A DNA stretch of 5,281 nt, from assembly GCA_021821235.1 (NCBI GenBank), contig JAKACS010000287.1, positions 1 to 5,281 on the forward strand, written 5' to 3'. The notes beneath the pieces are model-generated. The model saw only the letters and a program-made list of their open reading frames with translations. It had not been told where the DNA came from and did no database searches. Origin of the DNA: Bacillota bacterium (GTDB taxonomy: Bacteria > Bacillota > Bacilli > Bacillales_B > DSM-18226). Every line of letters starts with the position of its first letter. The first letter of the stretch is position 1. The position numbers and the translations under genes are program-made. Below, piece after piece: positions 1-5,281 of the stretch.

Positions 1-829
1 TTAATTCTCCCGTGAAGACAATATTTTTACTGAAAAAAGGGTGGATGGTGGAAATGGTTTCCACAGTTGGTGTTACATCCGAAACTGCATTTTTTTTCCA
101 GGATTTATATTTATTTCGGTTTTTAAAAAACGCCGTTTGGGGTTTCAACTCTGAAAATTTCTTTATCGGAATACTCCTGAACGTATTGCAGTAGGTTTGT
201 AGCGACCTTTTCTCTTTTAAACGAATGCTCGAAAGAACTAATTCAGCGCAAGCTCGGGCATCTGCCAGTGCGTTATGGTGGTGATCCAAGACGATATCAA
301 AAAAAGCCAATCTTTCTTGCAAAGAATTTCCCACTTTTTCTCCCCGGCAAGCTCTTCCACTAATCGGGATACTGCATATGTATGGAAAATCCGGCAGTTC
401 TAATGAATATTCGTTTAGGCAACAATGAAGGACACTCATATCAAAATGTGCATTGTGTGCGATAATGGTGTTTTTTTCAGCAAAAAAGTGCATTACTTCT
501 TCCCATATTTCAATAAATTTTTTTCCGTTTTTGACATCATCAGCTGTTAGTCCATGAATTTGTGTCATTTTTTTATCAAAATCAAGCGATGGCGGCTGGA
601 TTAAAAAATACTTTTCATCAATGATCTCATTATTTTTTACAAATACCATCCCAAGAGAACACGCGCTGCTCATATGGTTATTGGCAATCTCAAAATCAAT
701 GGCAATAAAGTCAAAATTATCGGAGTTGGACAGTCTTTCAAAGCAATTTTCGCAAAGCGACTGATTACCGATATTTTTGAATTTTACATTGATTTTTTTA
801 CAAACATCACAAACGATTAATGGCTGCAT
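1..829 (-). CDS. DEDDh 3'-5' exonuclease with N-terminal Cys4 motif and C-terminal BRCT domain (partial, 3' end outside window)
   Basis: Reading leftward from an ATG at 829-827, 276 codons run without a stop to the window edge. All three DnaQ/RNase T-like exonuclease motifs are visible: ExoI D45-F-E47, ExoII around H125-N-A-H-F-D130, and ExoIII H185-N-A-L-A-D190, giving the DEDDh catalytic set D45, E47, D130, H185, D190. The product should therefore remove nucleotides from 3' ends in a two-metal reaction, probably in DNA repair or proofreading in the cytoplasm. Residues 7-29 hold C7-x2-C10 and C26-x2-C29, like a small zinc ribbon. After a Lys-rich linker (about 200-260), residues 265-276 (F-F-S-K-N-I-V-F-T-G-E-L) match the first strand of a BRCT domain, as in NAD-dependent ligases; the rest lies off the left edge. 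A GGAGGG Shine-Dalgarno five bases before the ATG supports the start. The exonuclease fold is sure; the exact substrate and partner are not. Confidence 0.9.
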   Translation of the reverse strand, partial: MQPLIVCDVCKKINVKFKNIGNQSLCENCFERLSNSDNFDFIAIDFEIANNHMSSACSLGMVFVKNNEIIDEKYFLIQPPSLDFDKKMTQIHGLTADDVKNGKKFIEIWEEVMHFFAEKNTIIAHNAHFDMSVLHCCLNEYSLELPDFPYICSIPISGRACRGEKVGNSLQERLAFFDIVLDHHHNALADARACAELVLSSIRLKEKRSLQTYCNTFRSIPIKKFSELKPQTAFFKNRNKYKSWKKNAVSDVTPTVETISTIHPFFSKNIVFTGEL

Positions 830-896
830 GTTTTCCCTCCATAAAAGAGCGTTACAATCATCCTGAATGTCAAAGCATTCTTTTTTTATCGATATC

Positions 897-905
897 ATTT
901 TAACA
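897..905 (-). promoter_or_regulatory. Candidate extended -10 promoter for the exonuclease gene
   Basis: On the minus strand the sequence TG-T-TAAAAT fits an extended -10 element (TGnTATAAT with one mismatch). It lies about 70 bases before the exonuclease start, between that gene and the terminator of the pirin gene. The -35 position is only A-rich. A TTGACA at 873-868 also occurs but has no -10 at a proper distance. This is a weak call based on one element. Confidence 0.3.
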
Positions 906-932
906 TATTTTCTTGAGAATTTTTTTCTAAGC

Positions 933-964
933 AAACAAAAAGCTGCTGAATCCTCAGCAGCTTT
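933..964 (-). terminator. Rho-independent terminator downstream of the pirin gene
   Basis: A perfect 11-bp inverted repeat, AAAGCTGCTGA (939-949) and TCAGCAGCTTT (954-964), encloses a four-base loop. Read on the minus strand, it is followed by a T-rich tract (TTTTTGTTT, including the end of the stem), the usual form of an intrinsic terminator. It begins about 30 bases after the TAA stop of the pirin gene, so it should end that transcript and separate it from the exonuclease gene. On the plus strand the trailing sequence is much poorer in T, so one direction is preferred. Confidence 0.88.
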
Positions 965-994
965 CAGTTTTGCGGTTGTTTCGTGAATCCGGAT

Positions 995-2014
995 TTATTT
1001 CTTTTCAATCGTTCCGTCTGCGTAGCGAGCAAATCTACCTGAATCCCGCTCATTGACAGGATCAAGCCGCCCCCATTGCCAGCCGCCGAATTGTGTACGT
1101 CGATACTCATTAAATGCATTGCGAATTTCTTGCTCTGTTGTCATCACAAATGGTCCGTATTGGGCGACAGGTTCTTGAATCGGTTCACCTTCAAGAACGA
1201 GTATATAGGCATCTGCTTCCCCATTTTTCATTTCAATTTCCTGGTCACCTGCCAATTTTACTCGATTGGAAGCTGGAACCAATGTGCCGTCTATTTCCAT
1301 TTCATTGCCTGCGTAAAAATATGCATTCCTGTTCAATGTTGCGGAAACCGCTGGCAGGATGAAAGTGGCATTTGGTTCCATATGAATAAGATAGATGCCT
1401 ACATGGTTGTTTGGATCATTTGCCCAGGAAGCAGCTGTTGGCTTTAAACTGGATTTTTCTTGTAATTTCCCTGCGATTAGTTTTACATTTGTTTTCTTTC
1501 CGTTAGGATCAACTTGCTGAATTTCCGGAATATCTTCAGCCCATAGCATCTTATATTCAGGTTCGGCAAATTTATTTTTCGCTGCAAGGTTGAGCCAAAT
1601 TTGGAAAAGTTCAAGCGGGTTGTTTTTATCTTGATGTACAAGCGGGAACATCTCGGTATGCTGACAACCCTTTCCAGTTGTCAGCCATTGAACATCACCA
1701 TTTCCATAGCGTCCGTTAGCTCCACTTGAATCAAAATGATCAACAAAACCTTCCAGGACAATTGTCACGGTTTCAAATCCACAGTGGGGATGGGCAGGGA
1801 AGCCTGGAACTGTTGTACCGTGATACATGCGAAATCCATCACGCAGCGTGAAATCTTCACCCAAATTCCTACCTTCCAAGGATCTACTTGGACCCTGGTT
1901 TTCGTTTCCAGGTGGATACATATCTCTGTGATGCATCGTTATAATGAACGGATCTTCCGTTTGCCATTGAAAACCAAGCTTTTGAGTTTTTAGTATTTTA
2001 TTGTTTCCCATCAT
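995..2014 (-). CDS. Pirin family protein (bicupin; possible quercetinase-like dioxygenase)
   Basis: The 339-residue product has the pirin signature. The N-terminal cupin holds H75-P-H77-C78-G-F-E-T-V and, after G-N-G-D-V-Q-W-L-T, G-K-G-C117-Q-H119-T-E121-M; H75, H77, H119 and E121 match the metal ligands of characterised pirins (His56, His58, His101, Glu103 in human pirin). The C-terminal pirin domain ends with E-P-V-A-Q-Y-G-P-F-V-M and an E-I-R-N-A-F-N-E-Y-R-R helix. The length and the D-M-Y-P-P-G-N-E region fit a longer pirin subfamily, as I recall it. Some pirins cleave quercetin; others act as redox-sensitive cofactors, so the reaction here is not certain. C78 and C117 are the only cysteines and both adjoin metal ligands. 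A GGGAG site precedes tandem ATG codons (spacing 4 and 7 bases), so translation may begin at either. The gene is monocistronic, with its own promoter, operator and terminator. Confidence 0.93.
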   Translation of the reverse strand: MMGNNKILKTQKLGFQWQTEDPFIITMHHRDMYPPGNENQGPSRSLEGRNLGEDFTLRDGFRMYHGTTVPGFPAHPHCGFETVTIVLEGFVDHFDSSGANGRYGNGDVQWLTTGKGCQHTEMFPLVHQDKNNPLELFQIWLNLAAKNKFAEPEYKMLWAEDIPEIQQVDPNGKKTNVKLIAGKLQEKSSLKPTAASWANDPNNHVGIYLIHMEPNATFILPAVSATLNRNAYFYAGNEMEIDGTLVPASNRVKLAGDQEIEMKNGEADAYILVLEGEPIQEPVAQYGPFVMTTEQEIRNAFNEYRRTQFGGWQWGRLDPVNERDSGRFARYADGTIEKK

Positions 2015-2057
2015 TTTTCTCCCTTTACGGATTTTTGACTGAAATCTTGAGTCTAAA

Positions 2058-2075
2058 TATCTTGAATACGAGATA
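2058..2075 (-). promoter_or_regulatory. Putative MhqR-type operator over the pirin transcription start
   Basis: On the minus strand, TATCTCGTATTCAAGATA is an imperfect 18-bp dyad. It matches 16 of 18 positions of the operator I recall for the Bacillus subtilis MarR-type repressor MhqR (tATCTcgaAtTCgAGATa). It starts directly after the -10 hexamer and covers the predicted transcription start near 2069, a typical place for a repressor. MhqR releases DNA in response to quinones and related electrophiles and controls ring-cleavage dioxygenase and azoreductase genes, so control of a cupin dioxygenase-like protein is plausible. The regulator itself is not in this window; another MarR-type protein could use the site. 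Confidence 0.65.
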
Positions 2076-2104
2076 ATAATAATACGAAGGAATTTCTATG
2101 TCAA
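2076..2104 (-). promoter_or_regulatory. Sigma-A type promoter of the pirin gene
   Basis: On the minus strand a perfect -35 TTGACA (2104-2099) is followed by a 17-bp spacer and a -10 TATTAT (2081-2076). The predicted start of transcription is near 2069, giving a leader of about 55 bases to the pirin start codon. The near-consensus sequence suggests a strong promoter that would need repression, in agreement with the dyad placed over its start site. Confidence 0.78.
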
Positions 2105-2238
2105 TAATCTTCTATATAAAATTATAGATGCCAATGTACCTGAAAATCCAGTTCGGCAATTAAAACGGTCACGATACTACAACCATTTGTGCGATAAATG
2201 CCAGTTTGACGGCGAAAGTGACCCTAACCCTGATCCAT

Positions 2239-3687
2239 TCAAAATCCCAAAGCAGCACTAATAATGAAAAGAACACTTGCGATTGCTGCACCGATCACGG
2301 AAACCTTCAATTTATAACGGGCATAGTCGACAAGCGGGAGATCAAGAATGGAAGCAGTTGTAATCGTGGTATCCCCAAGCGGCGAGGTTAATGCACCGAA
2401 CGCTCCACTTGCAAAAACTGCGCCAACTGTTAGCGGAATGGATGCTCCGGTTGAAACAGCTAATGACATTCCCAAGGGCATGAAAAGTCCCCAAGTTCCC
2501 CAAGAAGAACCAAGAAAGTAACTGATAAACGAACCGAGAAGAAAGATCGTTACCGGTGTTAAAAAAGCAGGCAAGAAGCTGCCCAATGTCGACCTGATAA
2601 ATGTTGAGAAACCGAGATCCTCTGCTGATAGTGTCATTGACCAAATAAGGATAAGCAAACCGATGGCCTCCATCATTTGGTTTCCACCATCATAAAAATG
2701 AAACAAAAGCTCATTTAATGGTTGGTGTCTGATAATATAAAAAACAACCGTCAGAATAAGGGTAATGAAAACAGCCAATAGCATCACAAAGGTTGCATCT
2801 GCGGTAGAAAATGCTTTCGCCAGCGTTGTTGCTCCTTTGGCGGTACCATTTTGCCACAAAAGGTAAAATGTTAACCCCAGAAGCGACAAAACAGGGAAAA
2901 GTAAATTCCATGGTTGAGCTTTTACCATTGCCAATTCTCGTCTAATTCCACTTCGATGCAGCTCATTTTCTGCCTGACCCAGTTGGGTTTGTACCGGGAG
3001 ACTGGAATGGTTTGCTTTGTCAGCTGGTGCCCAGAAGGTGCGGACAATACCGATAACCAACATGACAATGGCAAAAAAATTGTATATAAGACTAAGCAAG
3101 AATACTTGATAGGGGGACATATTAAGATGAAGTTTCTGCATGCTTCCCCCTACTAAGGATACCATAAAGCCAACAAATGCGGTGGCAACGGGTAAAAGAA
3201 CGATTACCGATTCGGTAGAAATATCCATGGTAAGCCCGACTTTTTGCTTTGGAACATTTAATTTTTTAATCAATGATTTAACAACTGGTCCAATCATCAT
3301 GATGCGAAACATTGGCATCATAAATGTAAAGGGAAGTGTAATCCAGATAAATCCTAATAGGCCGCGCTCAGTTTGAATTTTCGACCCAATCCATTCGGAA
3401 AAACCTTTAATGCCTCCTGAAATATTCATCATGCCAACAAGCCCGCCAAAAAGATAGAGAAAGGCGATGATTTTGATATTATTATCATTCGATAAAGTTG
3501 TAACAATGTAAGAGGCCGATTGGTAAGTTCCTTCTAATACATTTTCTTTAACAAGCAATGAGCCTGCCAACAACCCAAACACTAGGCCAGGTAAAATGTT
3601 TTTTAGCCAAATGGCCATGGAAATCACAATCAGAAAAGGCAACAATGAAAGCCACGAATATCCCAAATTTTCTTCCCCCATCATCAA
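2239..3687 (-). CDS. NhaC-family Na+/H+ antiporter-like membrane transporter
   Basis: A very hydrophobic protein of 482 residues (longest reading) with about ten to twelve membrane segments, for example residues 11-28, 31-47, 71-89, 108-130, 158-180, 192-216, 259-277, 299-319, 339-352, 372-392, 396-412 and 461-480. A charged loop at about 219-258 is probably cytoplasmic. Family marks are S-S-W-G-T-W-G (394-400) and S-P-L-G-D439-T-T-I (435-442), which resemble the S-W-G-T and S-x-x-S-D-T-T segments of NhaC carriers. Such proteins exchange sodium for protons or, as with MleN, malate and proton for lactate and sodium; the substrate here cannot be read. The start is doubtful: tandem ATGs at 3687-3679 lack a good ribosome site, while GGGGGA lies eight bases before a TTG at 3666, giving a 475-residue protein. 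An in-frame TAA a few codons upstream rules out a longer form. It is divergent from the lactonase gene. I see no convincing terminator after it. Confidence 0.88.
   Translation of the reverse strand: MMMGEENLGYSWLSLLPFLIVISMAIWLKNILPGLVFGLLAGSLLVKENVLEGTYQSASYIVTTLSNDNNIKIIAFLYLFGGLVGMMNISGGIKGFSEWIGSKIQTERGLLGFIWITLPFTFMMPMFRIMMIGPVVKSLIKKLNVPKQKVGLTMDISTESVIVLLPVATAFVGFMVSLVGGSMQKLHLNMSPYQVFLLSLIYNFFAIVMLVIGIVRTFWAPADKANHSSLPVQTQLGQAENELHRSGIRRELAMVKAQPWNLLFPVLSLLGLTFYLLWQNGTAKGATTLAKAFSTADATFVMLLAVFITLILTVVFYIIRHQPLNELLFHFYDGGNQMMEAIGLLILIWSMTLSAEDLGFSTFIRSTLGSFLPAFLTPVTIFLLGSFISYFLGSSWGTWGLFMPLGMSLAVSTGASIPLTVGAVFASGAFGALTSPLGDTTITTASILDLPLVDYARYKLKVSVIGAAIASVLFIISAALGF
3664..3679 (-). promoter_or_regulatory. 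Ribosome binding site that favours a TTG start for the NhaC-like gene
   Basis: On the minus strand GGGGG (3679-3675) is followed by eight bases and TTG (3666-3664). The same kind of G-rich site (AGGGGGAG) precedes the lactonase start. The tandem ATGs upstream are preceded only by an A-run and GATTTG. With the TTG start, the protein begins just before the first membrane helix, which is a natural N-terminus for this family. The upstream ATGs may still be used weakly. Confidence 0.55.
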
Positions 3688-3809
3688 ATCTTTTTTTTAT
3701 TATTACCTGCACAAAAACTTTTCATGTTTTAATGTTGGTCTTCATTTCAACTGCTACGGCGACATTTAGTAAACATAGCTAGATGGAGAGGAATCATTTA
3801 TCTAGAAAA

Positions 3810-3858
3810 TTGACTTGCTAAAAGTAAGTTTGGTATTTTGTTATCAGATAATTAATAC
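3810..3858 (+). promoter_or_regulatory. Candidate promoters for the lactonase gene
   Basis: Two overlapping sigma-A-like options are visible in the divergent region. One is TTGACT (3810-3815), 18-bp spacer, TATTTT (3834-3839). The other is TTGGTA (3830-3835), 17-bp spacer, TAATAC (3853-3858). A small dyad, TTATC-A-GATAA (3841-3851), falls in the spacer of the second. ACTTGC and GTAAGT (3813-3829) form an imperfect dyad near the first -35. Either promoter would give a leader of about 60-80 bases. The region is AT-rich, so chance matches are likely; the opposite-strand promoter for the transporter could not be picked with confidence. Confidence 0.35.
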
Positions 3859-3910
3859 TATTTATTTAGATCGCCAATAAAATTGAAATCGCTACCATCT
3901 AATTGTTTGA

Positions 3911-3918
3911 AGGGGGAG
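3911..3918 (+). promoter_or_regulatory. Ribosome binding site fixing the GTG start of the lactonase
   Basis: AGGGGGAG lies seven bases before GTG at 3926. No competing ATG with a similar site lies nearby, so the non-ATG start is well supported. Confidence 0.8.
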
Positions 3919-3925
3919 TTACGAA

Positions 3926-4870
3926 GTGGCAATAATTCATTCTGTTACAGGTCCTTTACAATCTTCTGACTTAGGCTTGACGCTAATTCACGAACATATG
4001 CGCGTGCGCTCCGAATCAGTATTCGTCCAGTTTCCACATTTGTACGATGAAGAGAAAGAATTTGCAAAAGCAGTGGAGCAAGTGAACAAAGTAAAACAAC
4101 TTGGTGTGAAAACAATCTGTGATCCTACTGTGATGGAACTTGGCCGCGACATCCGTTTTATTGAGCGAGTTGCCCGCGAAACGGGAGTGCAAATTATTGC
4201 GGCAACAGGGATTTACACATACCAATACATTCCGCCTCATTTCCAAAATCGTGATATTGACTATATGGCTGATCTGTTTGTTCGTGATATCGAGGTTGGA
4301 ATTCAAAATACCTCTATTAAAGCAGGATTTTTAAAATGTGCGGCTGATGCCCAAGGAATTACCCCGGATGTTGAAAAAGTAATTCGCGCTGTAGCACGTG
4401 CCTATAACCAAACAGGTGTACCAATCATGACACATTCTCATCCTGGAACTCGAAATGGTTTAAAGCAGCTTGATATTCTATTGGATGAGGGAGTAAGTCC
4501 AGAGCGAATTCTAATTGGACATACTGGAGATACTGACAACTTGGAATATATTTTAAAAGTTCTTGACCGAGGCGTATTTATTGGAATGGATCGGTATGGG
4601 TTAACAGGTGAGTGTTCAACGGAAAATCGGAATACGACGGTTGTTGAACTAGTCAAACAAGGGTATGCAGACAGGATGTTCTTATCACAAGATCATTGCT
4701 GCACGATTGATTGGTTCCCTGAAGGAGCAGCAGAGCAAATGTATCCAAAATGGACGATGAGTTTTGTCCTTGAGGAAGTGATTCCGGAATTAAAAAGCAA
4801 TGGTGTAACAGAGGAACAAATTCAGCTGATGATGGTAGAAAATGCCCGATGCTGGTTTGAAGGGAAATAG
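3926..4870 (+). CDS. Phosphotriesterase-like lactonase (PLL, SsoPox type)
   Basis: The 314-residue protein belongs to the phosphotriesterase family of the amidohydrolase superfamily, a TIM barrel with two metals. The ligands fall at the same numbers as in Sulfolobus SsoPox: H22 and H24 (H-E-H), the carboxylated lysine K137, H170, H199 and D256. Lactonase-pocket residues of SsoPox are also kept: Y97, Y99, R223, C258 and W263. PLLs hydrolyse acyl-homoserine lactones and other lactones, with weak side activity on organophosphates such as paraoxon, so quorum quenching or lactone use is likely. No signal peptide is seen, so it is cytoplasmic. Loop 8 after W263 appears about two residues shorter than in SsoPox, and Q255 stands where SsoPox has His; both may alter substrate choice. 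The GTG start at 3926 has a strong AGGGGGAG site seven bases upstream and puts H-E-H at the family position. It is transcribed away from the NhaC-like gene, and I see no clear terminator behind it. Confidence 0.93.
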   Translation: MAIIHSVTGPLQSSDLGLTLIHEHMRVRSESVFVQFPHLYDEEKEFAKAVEQVNKVKQLGVKTICDPTVMELGRDIRFIERVARETGVQIIAATGIYTYQYIPPHFQNRDIDYMADLFVRDIEVGIQNTSIKAGFLKCAADAQGITPDVEKVIRAVARAYNQTGVPIMTHSHPGTRNGLKQLDILLDEGVSPERILIGHTGDTDNLEYILKVLDRGVFIGMDRYGLTGECSTENRNTTVVELVKQGYADRMFLSQDHCCTIDWFPEGAAEQMYPKWTMSFVLEEVIPELKSNGVTEEQIQLMMVENARCWFEGK

Positions 4871-4980
4871 AAATCCTGCAAACTTGTGTTTTAAAACGTT
4901 CAACAATTGTTCTCTTTCTTGGTTTAAAGGCGGATTAAGCAATGCTAAATTTGGAAAAAATTCTACTATAAAGGCTTATG

Positions 4981-4996
4981 TGTGATCTATGTCACA
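4981..4996 (+). promoter_or_regulatory. Fnr/Crp-family binding site upstream of the truncated haemoglobin gene
   Basis: TGTGA-TCTATG-TCACA is a perfect match to the TGTGA-N6-TCACA box used by Bacillus Fnr and other Crp-family proteins. Its centre (4988.5) is about 40.5 bases before the transcription start predicted from the -10 at 5017, the position of class II activators. The -35 region overlaps the box and is not consensus, as expected for a promoter that needs an activator. The match to the Rex box (TTGTGAA-N4-TTCACAA) is poorer because the inner A/T pair and one outer base are changed. Confidence 0.75.
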
Positions 4997-5016
4997 AAAT
5001 ATCGTCTGATTTGTAC

Positions 5017-5022
5017 TATAAT
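5017..5022 (+). promoter_or_regulatory. -10 element of the truncated haemoglobin promoter
   Basis: A perfect TATAAT lies about 27 bases before the haemoglobin start codon. Seventeen bases upstream, the -35 position reads ACAAAA, far from TTGACA and partly inside the Fnr-like box. The predicted transcript starts near 5029, leaving a leader of about 20 bases that holds the ribosome site GGGTGA. Confidence 0.7.
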
Positions 5023-5048
5023 GATGGTAAAAACTTGTGGGTGAAAAT

Positions 5049-5281
5049 ATGGAATATAATATGAAGTCACTTTATAGTGAAATCGGTGGCCAAGAAACGA
5101 TAGATCAATTAGTAGAAGCTTTTTATCCGCGCGTGTATGCTGATAAAGATCTTAGACCCCTTTTTCAGGGAGATATGGAAGAAATCAAACGGAAGCAGAA
5201 AATGTTTTTACCACAATTTTTAGGCGGTCCTGCGCTGTACAGTCAGGAATTTGGGCCTCCTGCAATGCGAGTACGCCATCT
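5049..5281 (+). CDS. Group II truncated haemoglobin (YjbI/GlbO-like), partial, 3' end outside window
   Basis: Seventy-seven codons are present before the right edge. The sequence has the 2-over-2 globin pattern of trHbO proteins: Y-x-x-I-G-G (9-14), F25-Y26-x-R-V with the B10 tyrosine, L-R-P-L-F39 with the CD1 phenylalanine, R-K-Q50-K-M-F, F-L-G-G-P (57-61), L-Y-S-Q-E-F-G-P-P, and M-R-V-R-H77, where H77 is the proximal haem ligand. It strongly resembles B. subtilis YjbI, about 130 residues long, so some 55 residues are missing. Such proteins bind oxygen tightly and are linked to oxygen handling, peroxidase-like activity or NO detoxification in the cytoplasm. The ATG at 5049 has GGGTGA (5039-5044) four bases upstream, allowing pairing with the 16S tail; an ATG at 5061 is a weaker alternative. 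The Fnr-like box suggests induction at low oxygen. Confidence 0.92.
   Translation, partial: MEYNMKSLYSEIGGQETIDQLVEAFYPRVYADKDLRPLFQGDMEEIKRKQKMFLPQFLGGPALYSQEFGPPAMRVRH

Noticed and set aside
868..873. Perfect TTGACA on the minus strand before the exonuclease gene.
   Set aside because: No -10-like hexamer lies 15 to 19 bases downstream, so it is not a promoter by itself.
1076..1993. Open frames on the plus strand opposite the pirin gene.
   Set aside because: They lack family resemblance and ribosome sites and lie wholly antisense to a clear conserved gene.
2111..2128. TCTATA-N6-TATAGA dyad, containing TATAAT on the minus strand, upstream of the pirin promoter.
   Set aside because: No matching -35 for the TATAAT, and the AT-rich dyad is likely chance; the promoter at 2076-2104 is far better.
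2167..2223. Inverted repeat GGTCAC/GTGACC after the NhaC-like gene, followed on the minus strand by GTTTTAATT, as a possible terminator.
   Set aside because: The stem is only 6 bp with a 45-base loop and a poor T-tract; stability would be low. I do not call a terminator.
2206..2391. A 61-codon plus-strand frame overlapping the end of the NhaC-like gene.
   Set aside because: It has no convincing Shine-Dalgarno or recognisable product and mostly mirrors the antisense of the transporter.
4888..4911. Two 10-bp AT-rich palindromes (GTTTTAAAAC and AACAATTGTT) after the lactonase as a terminator.
   Set aside because: Both have no loop, little GC and no following T-run, so they do not form a credible intrinsic terminator.
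4898..4912. AACAATTGTT palindrome resembling a LexA site (GAAC-N4-GTTC).
   Set aside because: One half lacks the needed GTTC/GAAC symmetry and flanks do not match; it lies over 100 bases from the next start and covers no promoter.

Overview
The window looks like chromosomal DNA from a low-GC Gram-positive bacterium of the Bacillaceae type. Signs of this are strong AGGGGGAG/GGAGGG-type Shine-Dalgarno sites, GTG and probably TTG starts, a sigma-A promoter of the TTGACA-17-TATTAT form, a MhqR-type operator, a Bacillus-style Fnr box and a YjbI-like haemoglobin. The species cannot be fixed from the sequence alone. No RNA genes, insertion sequences or CRISPR arrays are visible, and no stretch longer than 300 bases lacks a gene.

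Layout from left to right. (1) 1-829, minus strand, open at the left edge: a DEDDh (DnaQ-like) 3'-5' exonuclease with a small four-cysteine N-terminus and the beginning of a C-terminal BRCT domain. This gene has no entry among complete reading frames because it runs off the window. (2) 933-964: a rho-independent terminator serving the next gene. (3) 995-2014, minus: a two-domain pirin-family cupin. It has its own promoter at 2076-2104, and an 18-bp dyad covers the predicted transcription start and closely resembles the operator of the quinone-sensing repressor MhqR. (4) 2239-3687, minus: an NhaC-family sodium/proton (or organic-anion) antiporter whose true start is probably a TTG seven codons inside the longest frame. 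(5) 3688-3925: a divergent control region carrying candidate promoters and repeated TAGAT/ATCTA elements. (6) 3926-4870, plus: a phosphotriesterase-like lactonase (PLL) of the SsoPox type with every metal ligand present. (7) 4871-5048: spacer ending in a perfect TGTGA-N6-TCACA Fnr/Crp-type box placed about 40.5 bases upstream of the predicted start. (8) 5049-5281, plus, open at the right edge: the N-terminal part of a group II truncated haemoglobin, cut exactly after the proximal haem histidine.

How the parts may fit: the genes are mostly independent single-gene units, each with its own control signals, rather than one operon. The suggestive pair is the divergent antiporter and lactonase: a PLL opens lactone rings (for example acyl-homoserine lactones) to hydroxy-carboxylates, and some NhaC-family carriers, such as MleN, move hydroxy-carboxylates, so a shared lactone or carboxylate pathway is possible but unproven. 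Pirin under a MhqR-like box fits a response to quinones or electrophiles, and the haemoglobin under an Fnr-like box fits low-oxygen induction. I see no clear evidence of a wholly new multi-gene system; the most useful leads are the two regulatory sites, the SsoPox-like lactonase in a Bacillus-like background, and the pirin whose only cysteines flank its metal site.
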